From: Dyella lutea
GTDB taxonomy: Bacteria > Pseudomonadota > Gammaproteobacteria > Xanthomonadales > Rhodanobacteraceae
Direction: 5' to 3'
Length of the DNA: 64,000 nucleotides
Assembly (NCBI RefSeq): GCF_024158035.1
Contig: NZ_JAMZEK010000004.1
Span: 186,001-250,000 of the forward strand
Positions within the stretch are counted from its first letter, which is position 1; every line of letters starts with the position of its first letter. Both the position numbers and the translations under genes were made by a program. The notes beneath the pieces are model-generated. The model saw nothing but the letters and a program-made list of their open reading frames with translations, was not told where the DNA came from and searched no databases. Positions 52,120-61,924 of this stretch are shown here, piece after piece.

Positions 52120-54543
52120 CTAGGGGGCGCCGAGCGGGCCGGGTGGCTCGGCTGGCCCGTCGCCCGGATCGGGACGAGGCGCGTGCGCGGTGTGCACCAC
52201 CATGTCCTGCGGGCGGATCAGGCGGAGGTTTTCTTCGCGCAGCCGGGCCAGCACGGCGAACAGCAGGTCGCTCTTCACGCCGGAGGATTCGCGCGGGCTG
52301 CGGGTGTACGCGTACGCGCTGAGGTTGATGTGGGTGGCGTCCACGTTGTCCAGCTGCACGAAGGGGGCGGGATCCTCCAACGTGGCCGGATGCGCGCGCA
52401 GCACCGCCAGGATCAGCTCGCGCGCCCGCGCCGCGTCGGTATCCAGCGGCATCGGCAGCTGGAACTTCACCCGTCCGATCGCATCGGCCAGGGTCACGTT
52501 GCGCACGTTCTGGGTGATCAGCTGCGAGTTCGGCACGATCACGGTGGAGCGGTCCCACAGCTGGATCTCGGTGGCGCGCACGTTGATGCGGCGGATGTCG
52601 CCTTCCACCCCGTTCAGGCTGATCCAGTCGCCCACCTTCACCGGCCGCTCGGCGAGCAGGATCAGTCCGGAGATGAAGTTGGAGACGATCGCCTGTAGAC
52701 CGAAGCCGATGCCTACCGACAGCGCGCTGGCGATCCAGGCGATGTTCTGCAGGCTGACCTTCAGCGTGGCCAGCGCCATCACCACCACCAGCACGCCGCC
52801 GACGTAGCCGAGCAGGGTGACCATCGAGCTGCGCATGCCCGGATCCAGCCGGGTATTCGGCAGCAGCTCGCGGTCCAGCCAGCGCTTGATCACCCGCACC
52901 ACGAACAGGCCAGTCACCAGCACCAGCAGTGCCTTCAGCACGTCGACCGGGGTGAGCTTCAGCACACCGAAGTCCAGTCCGACGAGCAGGGTCCCGACGC
53001 TGGCGGAGAGATCCTCGGGGCTGGCACCCAGCCGCGACACCACCGCGCCGATCGCCAGCAGCACCGCCAGCGCGCGGGTCAGGCCGGCGAGCACCGCGCG
53101 CGCCTGCTCGAGCCGCTCCGGGGTCACCTCGAACGCCCGCTGCAGGCGCTGACCGTAGGCGCCGCGCGGCGACAGCAGCACTTCCCACAGGTCGTTGAGC
53201 ACGTGCGTGAACAGGTACAGCGAGGTCACCACCACGCCGATCCAGATCGTGTTGACCGCGATGAAAAACGCCAGCGCGATATAACCGGTGGCCACGCCCA
53301 GCACGCCCAGCATCGCCGCCAGCAGCAGCACGCCCAGGCCGATGCCGACCCAGAGCGGCCGGCCCGGCGGCGTGTCGCCCTGGGCCTGCTCGGCGCGGCG
53401 TGCGCGCGATTGCCGCACGAGCAGCGAAAAGAGCAAGCCGGCGACCACCAGGGTGATCAGTCCGCGCGTCGCCACCGTCGCCGGCAGGCTGGCGCTGATC
53501 GCATGGTTGACCAGCTCCATCGTGCCGAGCACCGCGATCGCCGCGGCCAGCCGCCACGGCAGCGGCCGCAGCGCATCGGCCTCGGCGTCGGACAGCGCCG
53601 GCATCCGCCAGCTCGGCCGGGTCGCCGAGAGCAGCGCGCGGCCGAGCCCGGCGATGTACGCGCTCAGCAGCACCAGCCGCACCATCTGCAGGCCGAGAGC
53701 GCGCAGGTCGTCGTCGAGCAGCCCGTTCCAGTCCAGCGACTGGAACACCAGTTCGGCGGCGAGACCGGTATTGAGCGAGGTCAGCGTGGCGATGGCCAGC
53801 GCCAGCGCGCTGCGGCGCAGGTGGCCGGCGGGCATCCGGTTCTGGGTAAAGCGCAGCAGCCCCCGTTCGAGCAGCCAGCGGCCCACGCCCAGCAGCAGCG
53901 CCGCGGCGACCAGGCAGGCCAGGAACGGGCTGCGGTTGGGCGGCTGCCAGGCCGCGGCGACCGCCGCGCGCAGATCGTGGCCCAGGCTGCGCAGCCGGCG
54001 CAGGTCGGCCGGAAGGCTGCGCAGCGGATCGGACCAGAACGCGCGACTGAAAGGCGTCGCGGTGCGCTCGGCCAGTCGCGCCTGGAACTCGTTGCGGCGC
54101 AGGTCGGACAGCTGCGTGGCGAGCTGGTCGGCCTCCTGGCCCATCAGCTGCGCCTGTTTCATCTGCGCATCGACGTCGGCCTGGGCCTTTTCCAGCTTGC
54201 GCCGCTGCTCGCGGACTTCCGGCGCTTCGCTGCTGCTCTTGTCCGGCGCCGGGCCGAGCACCGCCAGCTGTGCCTGGGCCGCCTGCACCTGGGGTGCGAG
54301 GTTGCCAGCCAGTTGGCTGGCCTGGTCCTCCACCGCCAGCGCCTGGCTGCGCAGGTCGGCGAGGGCGGCGGCGTCCGGCTTGTCGTCCAGCGCTTTCTTG
54401 ACGCCGTCGAGCTGGTCGCGTATCTGCGCCAGCACCTGGTCGGGCGAGGGCGGCGCGGCCGGGGGCGCCGCCTGGCGGGCGAGGGCCGTCGTGCTCGCGC
54501 ACAGCAGCAGGAGGGTAAGCAGCAGGCGCAGGCGTCGGGACAT
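52120..54543 (-). CDS. Large MscS-family mechanosensitive channel
   Basis: An 807-residue channel. A signal peptide (1-22) is followed by a coiled-coil periplasmic part (DUF3772-like, 30-170), about ten membrane helices, and a C-terminal MscS pore with NIAWIASALSVGIGFGLQAIVSNFISGLILLAERPVKVGDWI and GDIRRINVRATEI. The cytoplasmic beta/alpha domain ends near 780, then a Pro/Gly tail. It relieves osmotic stress. Convergent with the Usp gene. Confidence 0.92.
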   Translation of the reverse strand: MSRRLRLLLTLLLLCASTTALARQAAPPAAPPSPDQVLAQIRDQLDGVKKALDDKPDAAALADLRSQALAVEDQASQLAGNLAPQVQAAQAQLAVLGPAPDKSSSEAPEVREQRRKLEKAQADVDAQMKQAQLMGQEADQLATQLSDLRRNEFQARLAERTATPFSRAFWSDPLRSLPADLRRLRSLGHDLRAAVAAAWQPPNRSPFLACLVAAALLLGVGRWLLERGLLRFTQNRMPAGHLRRSALALAIATLTSLNTGLAAELVFQSLDWNGLLDDDLRALGLQMVRLVLLSAYIAGLGRALLSATRPSWRMPALSDAEADALRPLPWRLAAAIAVLGTMELVNHAISASLPATVATRGLITLVVAGLLFSLLVRQSRARRAEQAQGDTPPGRPLWVGIGLGVLLLAAMLGVLGVATGYIALAFFIAVNTIWIGVVVTSLYLFTHVLNDLWEVLLSPRGAYGQRLQRAFEVTPERLEQARAVLAGLTRALAVLLAIGAVVSRLGASPEDLSASVGTLLVGLDFGVLKLTPVDVLKALLVLVTGLFVVRVIKRWLDRELLPNTRLDPGMRSSMVTLLGYVGGVLVVVMALATLKVSLQNIAWIASALSVGIGFGLQAIVSNFISGLILLAERPVKVGDWISLNGVEGDIRRINVRATEIQLWDRSTVIVPNSQLITQNVRNVTLADAIGRVKFQLPMPLDTDAARARELILAVLRAHPATLEDPAPFVQLDNVDATHINLSAYAYTRSPRESSGVKSDLLFAVLARLREENLRLIRPQDMVVHTAHAPRPDPGDGPAEPPGPLGAP

Positions 54544-54631
54544 CCGGAAATGATCGGAGCCGCCCTCCGGGCGGTCAATGGACGGGCGCGCCGGGCTGGC
54601 ATCTTCGGCGGCGGGCGTTCAGGCTGGGCGT

Positions 54632-55321
54632 ATGCGCTCACCGTTCGACATCGCCCCGGACCTGCTTGCCTGGGACGGCGACGTGCCCCGCGCACGCCGG
54701 CTGCAGCAGGAGCTGGCCGCGCGTGTCTGCCTGCAGGACGCGTTTGCGCCCCTGCGACGCGTGGCCGGCGTCGACGTTGGCTTCGAGGAGGACGGCGCCG
54801 TCACCCGCGCCGCTGCCGTGCTGCTCGATGCCGCCACCATGCAGCCGCTGGCCGAGGTGGTGGCGCGCCTGCCCACGCGTATGCCGTACATCCCCGGGCT
54901 GCTCTCGTTCCGCGAGCTGCCGGCCGTGCTGCAGGCGCTGGCGCAGTTGCCCGAAGTGCCGGAGCTGATCCTCGTTGACGGCCACGGCGTGGCGCATCCG
55001 CGGGGGCTGGGCATTGCCGCGCACCTGGGTGTGGTCACCGACCTGCCCACCATCGGCGTGGCGAAGAAGATCCTGGTCGGCAACCATGACGCCGTGGGTT
55101 TGAAGCGCGGCGATCGCACGCCGCTGATGCACCGCGGTCGCATGATCGGCACCGTGCTGCGCAGCAAGGACGGCATCCAGCCACTGATCGTCTCCCCCGG
55201 CCACCGCTTGAGCCACGCCACCGCGGTGGAGCGCGTGCTCGCCTACGGCCGCGGCTACAAGCTGCCCGAGCCCACGCGGCTGGCCGACCGGCTGGCGTCG
55301 CGGCGGGATCGGCGGACCTGA
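54632..55321 (+). CDS. nfi: Endonuclease V
   Basis: A 229-residue endonuclease V, which cuts DNA next to deoxyinosine. Metal-binding and wedge motifs: [27 protein letters not shown] (PYIP wedge), [14 protein letters not shown] and GVAKKILVG. The start ATG 54632 ([12 protein letters not shown]) is in the usual place; an upstream ATG at 54578 gives a non-family extension. Divergent from the MscS gene. Confidence 0.93.
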   Translation: MRSPFDIAPDLLAWDGDVPRARRLQQELAARVCLQDAFAPLRRVAGVDVGFEEDGAVTRAAAVLLDAATMQPLAEVVARLPTRMPYIPGLLSFRELPAVLQALAQLPEVPELILVDGHGVAHPRGLGIAAHLGVVTDLPTIGVAKKILVGNHDAVGLKRGDRTPLMHRGRMIGTVLRSKDGIQPLIVSPGHRLSHATAVERVLAYGRGYKLPEPTRLADRLASRRDRRT

Positions 55322-55423
55322 CCGGAACGGCCAGGAACAGGCGAGTCCTCCGGCGATGACATCGACGCGCGCGTAGGCTGCCTTGCGACGTGGCGCGAGC
55401 GGATGGCACTTCACGCCCTTGGC

Positions 55424-55506
55424 GCCGTCACTCCCGCGGAAGCGGGGATCCATCCCGGTGTGATGCATGAAGCAACGTGGATGCCCGCTTTCGCGGGCAT
55501 GACGGC
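55424..55506. repeat. Palindromic intergenic repeat, copy A
   Basis: About 83 bases bounded by CCGTCA and its complement TGACGG. Two inner hairpins: CCCGC..GCGGG with imperfect arms, and ATGCCCGC-TTTC-GCGGGCAT (55481-55500). The middle GATGCATGAAGCAACGTGGAT-like part is shared with copy B. Confidence 0.75.
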
Positions 55507-55619
55507 ACTGTCGGGGCATGATGGCACTGTGGCACCAGGGCTTGGCGGCGCGGCCAAGCTCTTCGCCGCCGTGCAGCCCTCAATCGCGCACGACCACGCT
55601 CTGCCTCATTCCCTCAACC

Positions 55620-55702
55620 GCCGTCATTCCCGCGAACGCGGGAATCCATCCCGGCTTGCTGCATGAAGCAACGTGGATGCCCGCTTCCGCTGGCATGACG
55701 GC
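55620..55702. repeat. Palindromic intergenic repeat, copy B
   Basis: Same layout as copy A and about 85% alike: CCGTCATTCCCGCGAACGCG hairpin at 55621-55646, central GCATGAAGCAACGTGGATGC, then GCCCGCTTCCGCTGGC and TGACGG. Confidence 0.75.
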
Positions 55703-55780
55703 AGGGCGCTGGGGCCGGGGTCCTGGTTGTCGTGCGTTCGTCAGCCACGTAGGACAACGGACTGCCTCTTCCCCTCAACC

Positions 55781-55810
55781 GCCGTCATTCCCGCGAATGC
55801 GGGAATCCAT
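55781..55810. repeat. Palindromic intergenic repeat, partial copy C
   Basis: Only the first hairpin of the unit is present: CCGTCATTCCCGCGAATGCG followed by GGAATCCAT. Truncated relative to copies A and B. Confidence 0.7.
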
Positions 55811-56049
55811 TTTGACCTTCTCCAGCAGTCCCATGGCGGCCACGCGCTCGCGGACACGACGCCGCGATTTTTCCACGCCGCGAATCACGCCGGCAGCACG
55901 CAAGCGTCGCGAGCGCATTCGTATACGGTGAGCGCCCCACCCACGTCACGACGACGCGTGCGGGCGCCTGGCCCACCCCGCGCCGCTTGTCCTCCTGCTC
56001 TCGCGCCCACATGCTCACGCCTCTGGCGCCGCGCTCCCCGGACACCCCC

Positions 56050-57894
<1,845 letters not shown>

Positions 57895-58121
57895 GGCTCT
57901 CGCCGGGGGCGCTCTGAGAGACCATACGGTTTATTTCGCCGGATTCGGAGGCATAACGGATATCGCGGTGAAAAGTGCGATATGCACTTCCCGCGAACCA
58001 CCGGATTTCGCTTTGCGCCATGCCGCAGGTGTTTGATGCGCAAAGGGGAAGTCAGCGCTTGACGATGCAGTCGCCGCGGCAGACTATCCGTGCATATGCC
58101 CCGATGTGGGGTCTACTAAGC
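57895..58121. other. Region upstream of the cassette array; no integrase gene
   Basis: About 227 bases between the ABC transporter and the first cassette boundary. GC begins to fall here. No intI-like frame fits. A weak promoter candidate (TTGACG near 58060, 17 bases, GACTAT) points into the array and could drive cassettes, but the -10 match is poor. The end (CTAAGCGTTAGGC) resembles the core of an attI site. Confidence 0.4.
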
Positions 58122-58128
58122 GTTAGGC
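58122..58128 (+). other. attI-like or orphan attC core site
   Basis: GTTAGGC fits the integron core GTTRRRY and sits just before the first cassette gene. The bases upstream do not match the right half of the array's attC sites (GCCGCTTAACTCCAGC), so it is either a residual attI or the end of a diverged attC. Confidence 0.5.
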
Positions 58129-58134
58129 CTAGGA

Positions 58135-58470
58135 ATGACTTCCGACGATCTTGTTCCGCTCTTAGAGGTAGAGGACCGCTTTGCCGTCAACGACACGAGT
58201 CTCGTGTTAGTCCCCGATTTTCCGTTGCCGCTAGGTCAAGGATGGAAGGAATTCACGTTCTTCGCAGTGGTGAGAGCCCCCGGGAGGGCAGATGCAAGGT
58301 TCCGAGCTGTCGCAAGCCCCATTCATTTGAATGTTCGGAATCCAGAGGTGAAACGGAAAGGTTGGCGTCTTACCATCGTTCTGCATAGGGCAACACAAGA
58401 TGACGTGCCGATCGGCAGCAACATCTTTTGTTCACAGCAAGCCAAGGAGCGCCTCTTTGAGCGAGCCTAG
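58135..58470 (+). CDS. Cassette 1: unknown 111-aa protein
   Basis: The first cassette gene, starting seven bases after GTTAGGC (58122-58128). AGGA before ATG 58135 is a short RBS. The product is probably cytoplasmic: beta-strand-rich (TSLVLVPDFPLPLG, WKEFTFFAVVRAPG, KGWRLTIVLHRATQ) with no signal peptide or membrane helix. No family recognised. GC is well below the chromosome average, with rare codons for this genome (TTA, CTA, AGA). There are 37 bases between its stop and the attC. Confidence 0.65.
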   Translation: MTSDDLVPLLEVEDRFAVNDTSLVLVPDFPLPLGQGWKEFTFFAVVRAPGRADARFRAVASPIHLNVRNPEVKRKGWRLTIVLHRATQDDVPIGSNIFCSQQAKERLFERA

Positions 58471-58507
58471 GTTAGGTAGCACCATCAACTCGGTCGTTAG
58501 CAATCAT

Positions 58508-58567
58508 GCCTAACAGTTCGTTCAAGGCGGACGCGCTGACGCGCGCCGCTTAACTCCAGCGTTAGGC
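58508..58567 (+). other. attC site of cassette 1
   Basis: 60 bases from GCCTAAC (58508-58514) to GTTAGGC (58561-58567), with a GC-rich hairpin centre (GCGGACGCG..CGCGCCGC) and extrahelical-base pattern of attC sites. Confidence 0.85.
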
Positions 58568-58574
58568 CGCAAGA

Positions 58575-58865
58575 ATGTCTCAGTTCTTCGTACACAACGG
58601 TTACGCGGCCTGGTCGTACGGGACGCCATCGGACCCGCAGCTCATTTCTGCCAACGATGCGGCCAAGCTCATGAAAGTTGCAGGTCTTTCAGTCGCGCAG
58701 GTGGAACGCGTCATACCGCCGGCACAATATGCCGCAGAGGGTGAGCGGCTTTTTCATCTCACGGGTGGCAACCGCTTCCTCTGCTACAGCGACCTAAACG
58801 GATGCTTCGACATTAACCAAGCCAAGGCCAGTGAGCCACTGGCCATCGACTGGCAAGTGGCCTAA
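58575..58865 (+). CDS. Cassette 2: unknown 96-aa protein
   Basis: Starts seven bases after attC1; the stop TAA lies inside the R'' box of the next attC. The product has FVHNGYAAWSYGTPSDPQL, a Val/Ala amphipathic segment (MKVAGLSVAQVERVIPPAQY) and FLCYSDLNGCFDIN. No family recognised. Soluble, no signal peptide. Confidence 0.65.
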   Translation: MSQFFVHNGYAAWSYGTPSDPQLISANDAAKLMKVAGLSVAQVERVIPPAQYAAEGERLFHLTGGNRFLCYSDLNGCFDINQAKASEPLAIDWQVA

Positions 58866-58916
58866 CAACTCGTTCAAGTCGGACGGCTTCGCCGCCGCTT
58901 AACTCAAGCGTTAGAC
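58860..58916 (+). other. attC site of cassette 2
   Basis: 57 bases from GCCTAAC (58860-58866) to GTTAGAC (58910-58916), with the central hairpin CGGACGGC-TTC-GCCG. Confidence 0.85.
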
Positions 58917-58920
58917 ACCA

Positions 58921-59337
58921 ATGAACACACTTCAACAATACTTCGATGCAGCGCTTAGAAGTCTCAACCGATCAAACTTCTTGGCATTGAGTGAACCTGA
59001 GCGTGTGCTTGCGACCATTTGGTGTCTAGAAGGCGACGTAAACAACGGTGGGTTCGACCAGTACTACTTCAATAGTTCCGGCGATCTTGCCCACTTTGCG
59101 CCGACCGCCCTCATGCTTATCGGCGCTAGCAACATGGCCGATATAGTTCATAGAGCAAACTCCCTTCTGGGTCCGGACGGCCCTTCTCGGGATAGGTTTT
59201 CTCGTCAAGGGCAACTATCAGCATTAACCGACCGGTTCTCAGCTTTTGATGGGCTAGACAGGGCCTTTTACGCATATCCTGACGAGATCTCGACTTTATT
59301 GTCGGCATATCTGAGACGCAACGGATATGATATCTAA
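58921..59337 (+). CDS. Cassette 3: DMP19/DUF4375-family protein
   Basis: A 138-residue protein with the family core WCLEGDVNNGGFDQYYFNSSGDLA, followed by a helical part (PTALMLIGASNMADIVHRANSL). DUF4375 proteins are often found in integron cassettes and near toxin or immunity genes; DMP19 of Neisseria is a DNA-mimic. The stop TAA overlaps the next attC. Function in this host is unknown. Confidence 0.8.
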   Translation: MNTLQQYFDAALRSLNRSNFLALSEPERVLATIWCLEGDVNNGGFDQYYFNSSGDLAHFAPTALMLIGASNMADIVHRANSLLGPDGPSRDRFSRQGQLSALTDRFSAFDGLDRAFYAYPDEISTLLSAYLRRNGYDI

Positions 59338-59388
59338 CAAACCATTCGAGGCGGACGGCTGCGCCGCCGCTCAATTCGAGCGTTAGAG
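59332..59388 (+). other. attC site of cassette 3
   Basis: 57 bases from ATCTAAC (59332-59338) to GTTAGAG (59382-59388). The arms differ slightly (CATTCGAGGCGGAC / CCGCTCAATTCGAGC) and the last core base is G not a pyrimidine. Confidence 0.8.
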
Positions 59389-59391
59389 CGC

Positions 59392-59712
59392 ATGAACCCT
59401 TTAAAGGCGGCAAACTGGGCATTGGCCTTAGTCATCATTGGATGGCCTTTGTCTTACTACGGTGCCATGCCTAATCAGATCGGCGATCCCGCGCCTCATC
59501 AGATCGGCGATCCCGCGCCGATGATTACGCAAGCGATGTATGAGGCTTACCAGCTACGTTCGTTTGCCTTCCTTACCGTGGGGATCCTTTGCCTTCTTGG
59601 CTCGGTCTGGCTCTCGGGCCACAGTTTCACAACGGCAAAGGTGCGCTCTACTGTGGCAGTGCTCGCCGTAGTGTTGCCTTCAATCGCCGTTGTCTTGAGC
59701 TTGGTGTTGTAG
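59392..59712 (+). CDS. Cassette 4: small membrane protein with an in-frame tandem duplication
   Basis: A 106-residue protein with three hydrophobic helices (about 8-24, 57-74 and 86-106). Residues 29-43 hold a duplicated octapeptide (QIGDPAPH, QIGDPAP) from a 24-bp tandem repeat at 59474-59519. No family recognised. It begins four bases after attC3. Confidence 0.65.
   Translation: MNPLKAANWALALVIIGWPLSYYGAMPNQIGDPAPHQIGDPAPMITQAMYEAYQLRSFAFLTVGILCLLGSVWLSGHSFTTAKVRSTVAVLAVVLPSIAVVLSLVL
59474..59519 (+). repeat. 24-bp tandem repeat inside cassette 4
   Basis: The unit ATCAGATCGGCGATCCCGCG-CCTC occurs almost twice (59474-59497 and 59498-59519), adding eight codons without a frameshift. It probably arose by slippage. 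Confidence 0.8.
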
Positions 59713-59723
59713 GTTACGGTAGT

Positions 59724-59780
59724 CTCTAACCACTCATTCGAGGCGGACGGCTTCGCCGCCGCTCAATTCCAGCGTTAGGC
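59724..59780 (+). other. attC site of cassette 4
   Basis: 57 bases from CTCTAAC (59724-59730, first base not purine) to GTTAGGC (59774-59780), arms CATTCGAGGCGGAC / CCGCTCAATTCCAGC. Confidence 0.8.
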
Positions 59781-59783
59781 CGT

Positions 59784-60125
59784 ATGGACACCACTGGCGA
59801 AGACATCGAGTGGGAACAACCTTGGCGGGCGATCCAGTTCGCCGCCGAGATCCCGCATGTTCAGAATCAGCTTGAGCGCGAGCTATCCGCTCAGCACCCT
59901 CTATATGGCACTGAGGCTAGAGTTATTGGTCGTCGCATCGACAACGATGACGTAGTAGCTGTTCTAAGAGACGGGACGTACGTCAACGTGCATCTAGTCT
60001 GGGCAACAGGCTCAAGCCCAGGCGCGTTTCCCGGTAAGTACCCATCTTGGTTCACTTACGGCCACCAAGATCAGTTCATCCATGCCATGCAGGCCGATGC
60101 TGCGGAGTACCGCGGTGAGGCCTAA
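59784..60125 (+). CDS. Cassette 5: unknown 113-aa protein
   Basis: Starts four bases after attC4 and ends with TAA inside the R'' of attC5. The product has helix-rich acidic ends and a central beta region (ARVIGRRIDNDDVVAVLRDGTYVNVHLVW, broken here at natural strand ends) then FPGKYPSWFTYGHQDQF. Soluble; no family recognised. Confidence 0.65.
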   Translation: MDTTGEDIEWEQPWRAIQFAAEIPHVQNQLERELSAQHPLYGTEARVIGRRIDNDDVVAVLRDGTYVNVHLVWATGSSPGAFPGKYPSWFTYGHQDQFIHAMQADAAEYRGEA

Positions 60126-60175
60126 CAACTCGTTCAAGGCGGACGCGCTGCCGCGCGCCGCTTAACTCCAGCGTT
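60120..60175 (+). other. attC site of cassette 5, left part, split by an IS
   Basis: From GCCTAAC (60120-60126) through the hairpin to CCAGCGTT, where the R' box is broken after GTT. The rest of the box continues as GTTAGGG at 61925-61931, on the other side of the IS. With one copy of GTT removed the site is a normal 63-base-class attC. Confidence 0.85.
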
Positions 60176-61924
60176 GAGGCTGTAGAAAAAGCCCTTTTCG
60201 CGGATGGGTAGACAGCCCAGTTCGTGGACGTGGCATGTCGTCATGCGATGAGACCATTCCTGATGGCTCGGCTTTATGGGATGGCCCAGACGGGTCGACG
60301 CCGCTGGCGCCCGTGACAGGTTGCGATCTCTCGCCTGATTCCGCCTCACGCCGCCTGGCGGTAGTTCGCCCACTTCTCGATGTTGTAGATCAGCGCGAAC
60401 AGCTTCCATTGACCATCGACCTTCGCCTGGCCGCGCAGGGTGAAGCGGTTGAGCCGCTTGTTGGCGCGCAGGTTGCCGAAAACCGGTTCGACGGTAGCGA
60501 AGCGCCGGCTGTACTGCTCACGACCCAGCGCACTGTCGATGCGCTCGCGCATGCGTTGGCTGTGGGTCGCCTCGGCTTTGCGGGTGAGCACGGCGACTTG
60601 GCGCGAGGGTGTGGTGGCCGGCTTACGCAGGCACTGCGCACGTAGGGGGCAGTCCTGACAGGTCGAGGGTGACCCGCGGAACTTGATTGCGGCATAGCCG
60701 CCGATGGTGCAGTCCTTGCCGTTGCGATACAGGCGTTGCCCCGCCGGGCAAATGGCGTGTGACTGGTCCGGTGCGATGATGAAGTCGTCGCGGCCAAACA
60801 GGCGTGGCTTCTTCGGTGTGCGTGACTTGTCGTGCAACGGATCGGGCTTGGTCCGGTGCCTGTCCTGCCCGGCGAAGCGCTCGTCGCGCTGGCGCATGGC
60901 GTTATCGGCGATCAGCGCGTCGATGTGCTTCTCGGCCAGCGCCGCCAGGTTGGCTTCGCTGTGATAGCCGGCATCGGCGGTGATCAAGGTGGTGGCGGTG
61001 CACTGGTCGGCGCAGGCGTCCAGCACCGGCAGCAGCAGTTCCTGCTCCGCGCCGCTGCCGTGGGCCGAGGCCTCGACGATGATCTGGTGCTTGGCATCGA
61101 CCACCGCCACGCCGCAGTATCCCTGGATGACGCCCTTGTCGGTGGCCAGCTTGGCCGAGTCGTTGTCGGTGCGGTTGGACTTGCGGATCTTGCCACGCGA
61201 TCCGGGCCGATCGTCGGGATGTTCGGCCAGCCACTGGCGGATCTTCGCCGCCTCGCGGGTGAGTCGCTGGATGCGGGCGGTGGCCTTGGCATCAAGCACG
61301 TCTTCGGCCATGCCGGCATCGTTGGCCTGGTGGCGTTCAAGCATGGTCGTTGCCGCGCGCTCCATCTTCTGCGCTTGCGCAAGGAACTCCGCGCGCGTGC
61401 CGGAGCGATGCTTGGAGGCGTTCGAGGGCAGCTTGACGCCGTCGATGGCGAACATCTCGCGGCCGATCAGCCCCTCAGCATCGAGCAGGGTCAGCACCTG
61501 GGCAAACATCGCGGCGATCGCCTCGCGCGAGCGACTGACGAAGTCGGCAATCGTGGTGAAGTGCGGCTTGGCGTCACCGGTCAAGGCGATGAACAGCACG
61601 TTGTCGCGACAAGCCCGTTCGATCGAACGCGAGCTCACCATGCCCTGCGAATACGCCAGCAGCACCGCCTTGAGCAGCATGGCCGGTGCATGCGCCGGCG
61701 CGCCGCTGTCGTCGTTGCGGTAGTACGCATCGAACGCGGACAGATCCAGCTGATCGACCAGATGGTGCAGCGCGTGGGCGAACGATCCCGGCACCAGCTG
61801 CGCCTGCAGGTCCACCGGCAACAGCCGCGGGCTCATGTCGATCTGCCGGTAGCGCGCCATCCCGATTCCCCTTGTTAGCGTCAGGGTATTGAAGCAACAT
61901 CGGCGGAGGTTTTTCTACAACCTC
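60176..61924 (-). mobile_element. IS1182-family insertion sequence
   Basis: 1749 bases with imperfect terminal inverted repeats: left GAGGCTGTAGAAAAAGCCC, right (reverse complement) GAGGTTGTAGAAAAACC. A GTT direct repeat flanks it (60173-60175 and 61925-61927). It carries one transposase gene. The first 170 bases are non-coding. Confidence 0.88.
60346..61860 (-). CDS. IS1182-family DDE transposase
   Basis: A 504-residue transposase. The N-terminal domain has PGSFAHALHHLVDQLDLSAF and MLLKAVLLAYSQGMVSSRSIERACRDN; the DDE core starts with FAIDGVKLPSNASK, then ITADAGYHSEAN, and ends with FATVEPVFGNLRANKRLNRF (E of DDE). A Cys group (CPAGQRLYRNGKDC, CQDCPLRAQC) is the usual zinc region. Complete, in frame and likely active. 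Confidence 0.93.
   Translation of the reverse strand: MARYRQIDMSPRLLPVDLQAQLVPGSFAHALHHLVDQLDLSAFDAYYRNDDSGAPAHAPAMLLKAVLLAYSQGMVSSRSIERACRDNVLFIALTGDAKPHFTTIADFVSRSREAIAAMFAQVLTLLDAEGLIGREMFAIDGVKLPSNASKHRSGTRAEFLAQAQKMERAATTMLERHQANDAGMAEDVLDAKATARIQRLTREAAKIRQWLAEHPDDRPGSRGKIRKSNRTDNDSAKLATDKGVIQGYCGVAVVDAKHQIIVEASAHGSGAEQELLLPVLDACADQCTATTLITADAGYHSEANLAALAEKHIDALIADNAMRQRDERFAGQDRHRTKPDPLHDKSRTPKKPRLFGRDDFIIAPDQSHAICPAGQRLYRNGKDCTIGGYAAIKFRGSPSTCQDCPLRAQCLRKPATTPSRQVAVLTRKAEATHSQRMRERIDSALGREQYSRRFATVEPVFGNLRANKRLNRFTLRGQAKVDGQWKLFALIYNIEKWANYRQAA

Larger units (their letters stand above)
55322..56049. other. Repeat-rich intergenic region
   Basis: 728 bases between endonuclease V and the ABC transporter contain at least three copies of a palindromic repeat (listed separately) and otherwise nothing with coding character. 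Open frames that read 'VIPANAGIHPG' are translations of the repeat, a known artefact in xanthomonad genomes. Confidence 0.6.

Noticed and set aside
55518-55931. Open frame reading VIPANAGIHPG and TWMPASAGM
   Set aside because: These are translations of the palindromic intergenic repeat, a well-known false gene type in this group.
57895-58134. Possible integrase gene or strong cassette promoter
   Set aside because: No frame of useful length fits an integrase; the TTGACG/GACTAT promoter pair is weak and only noted.
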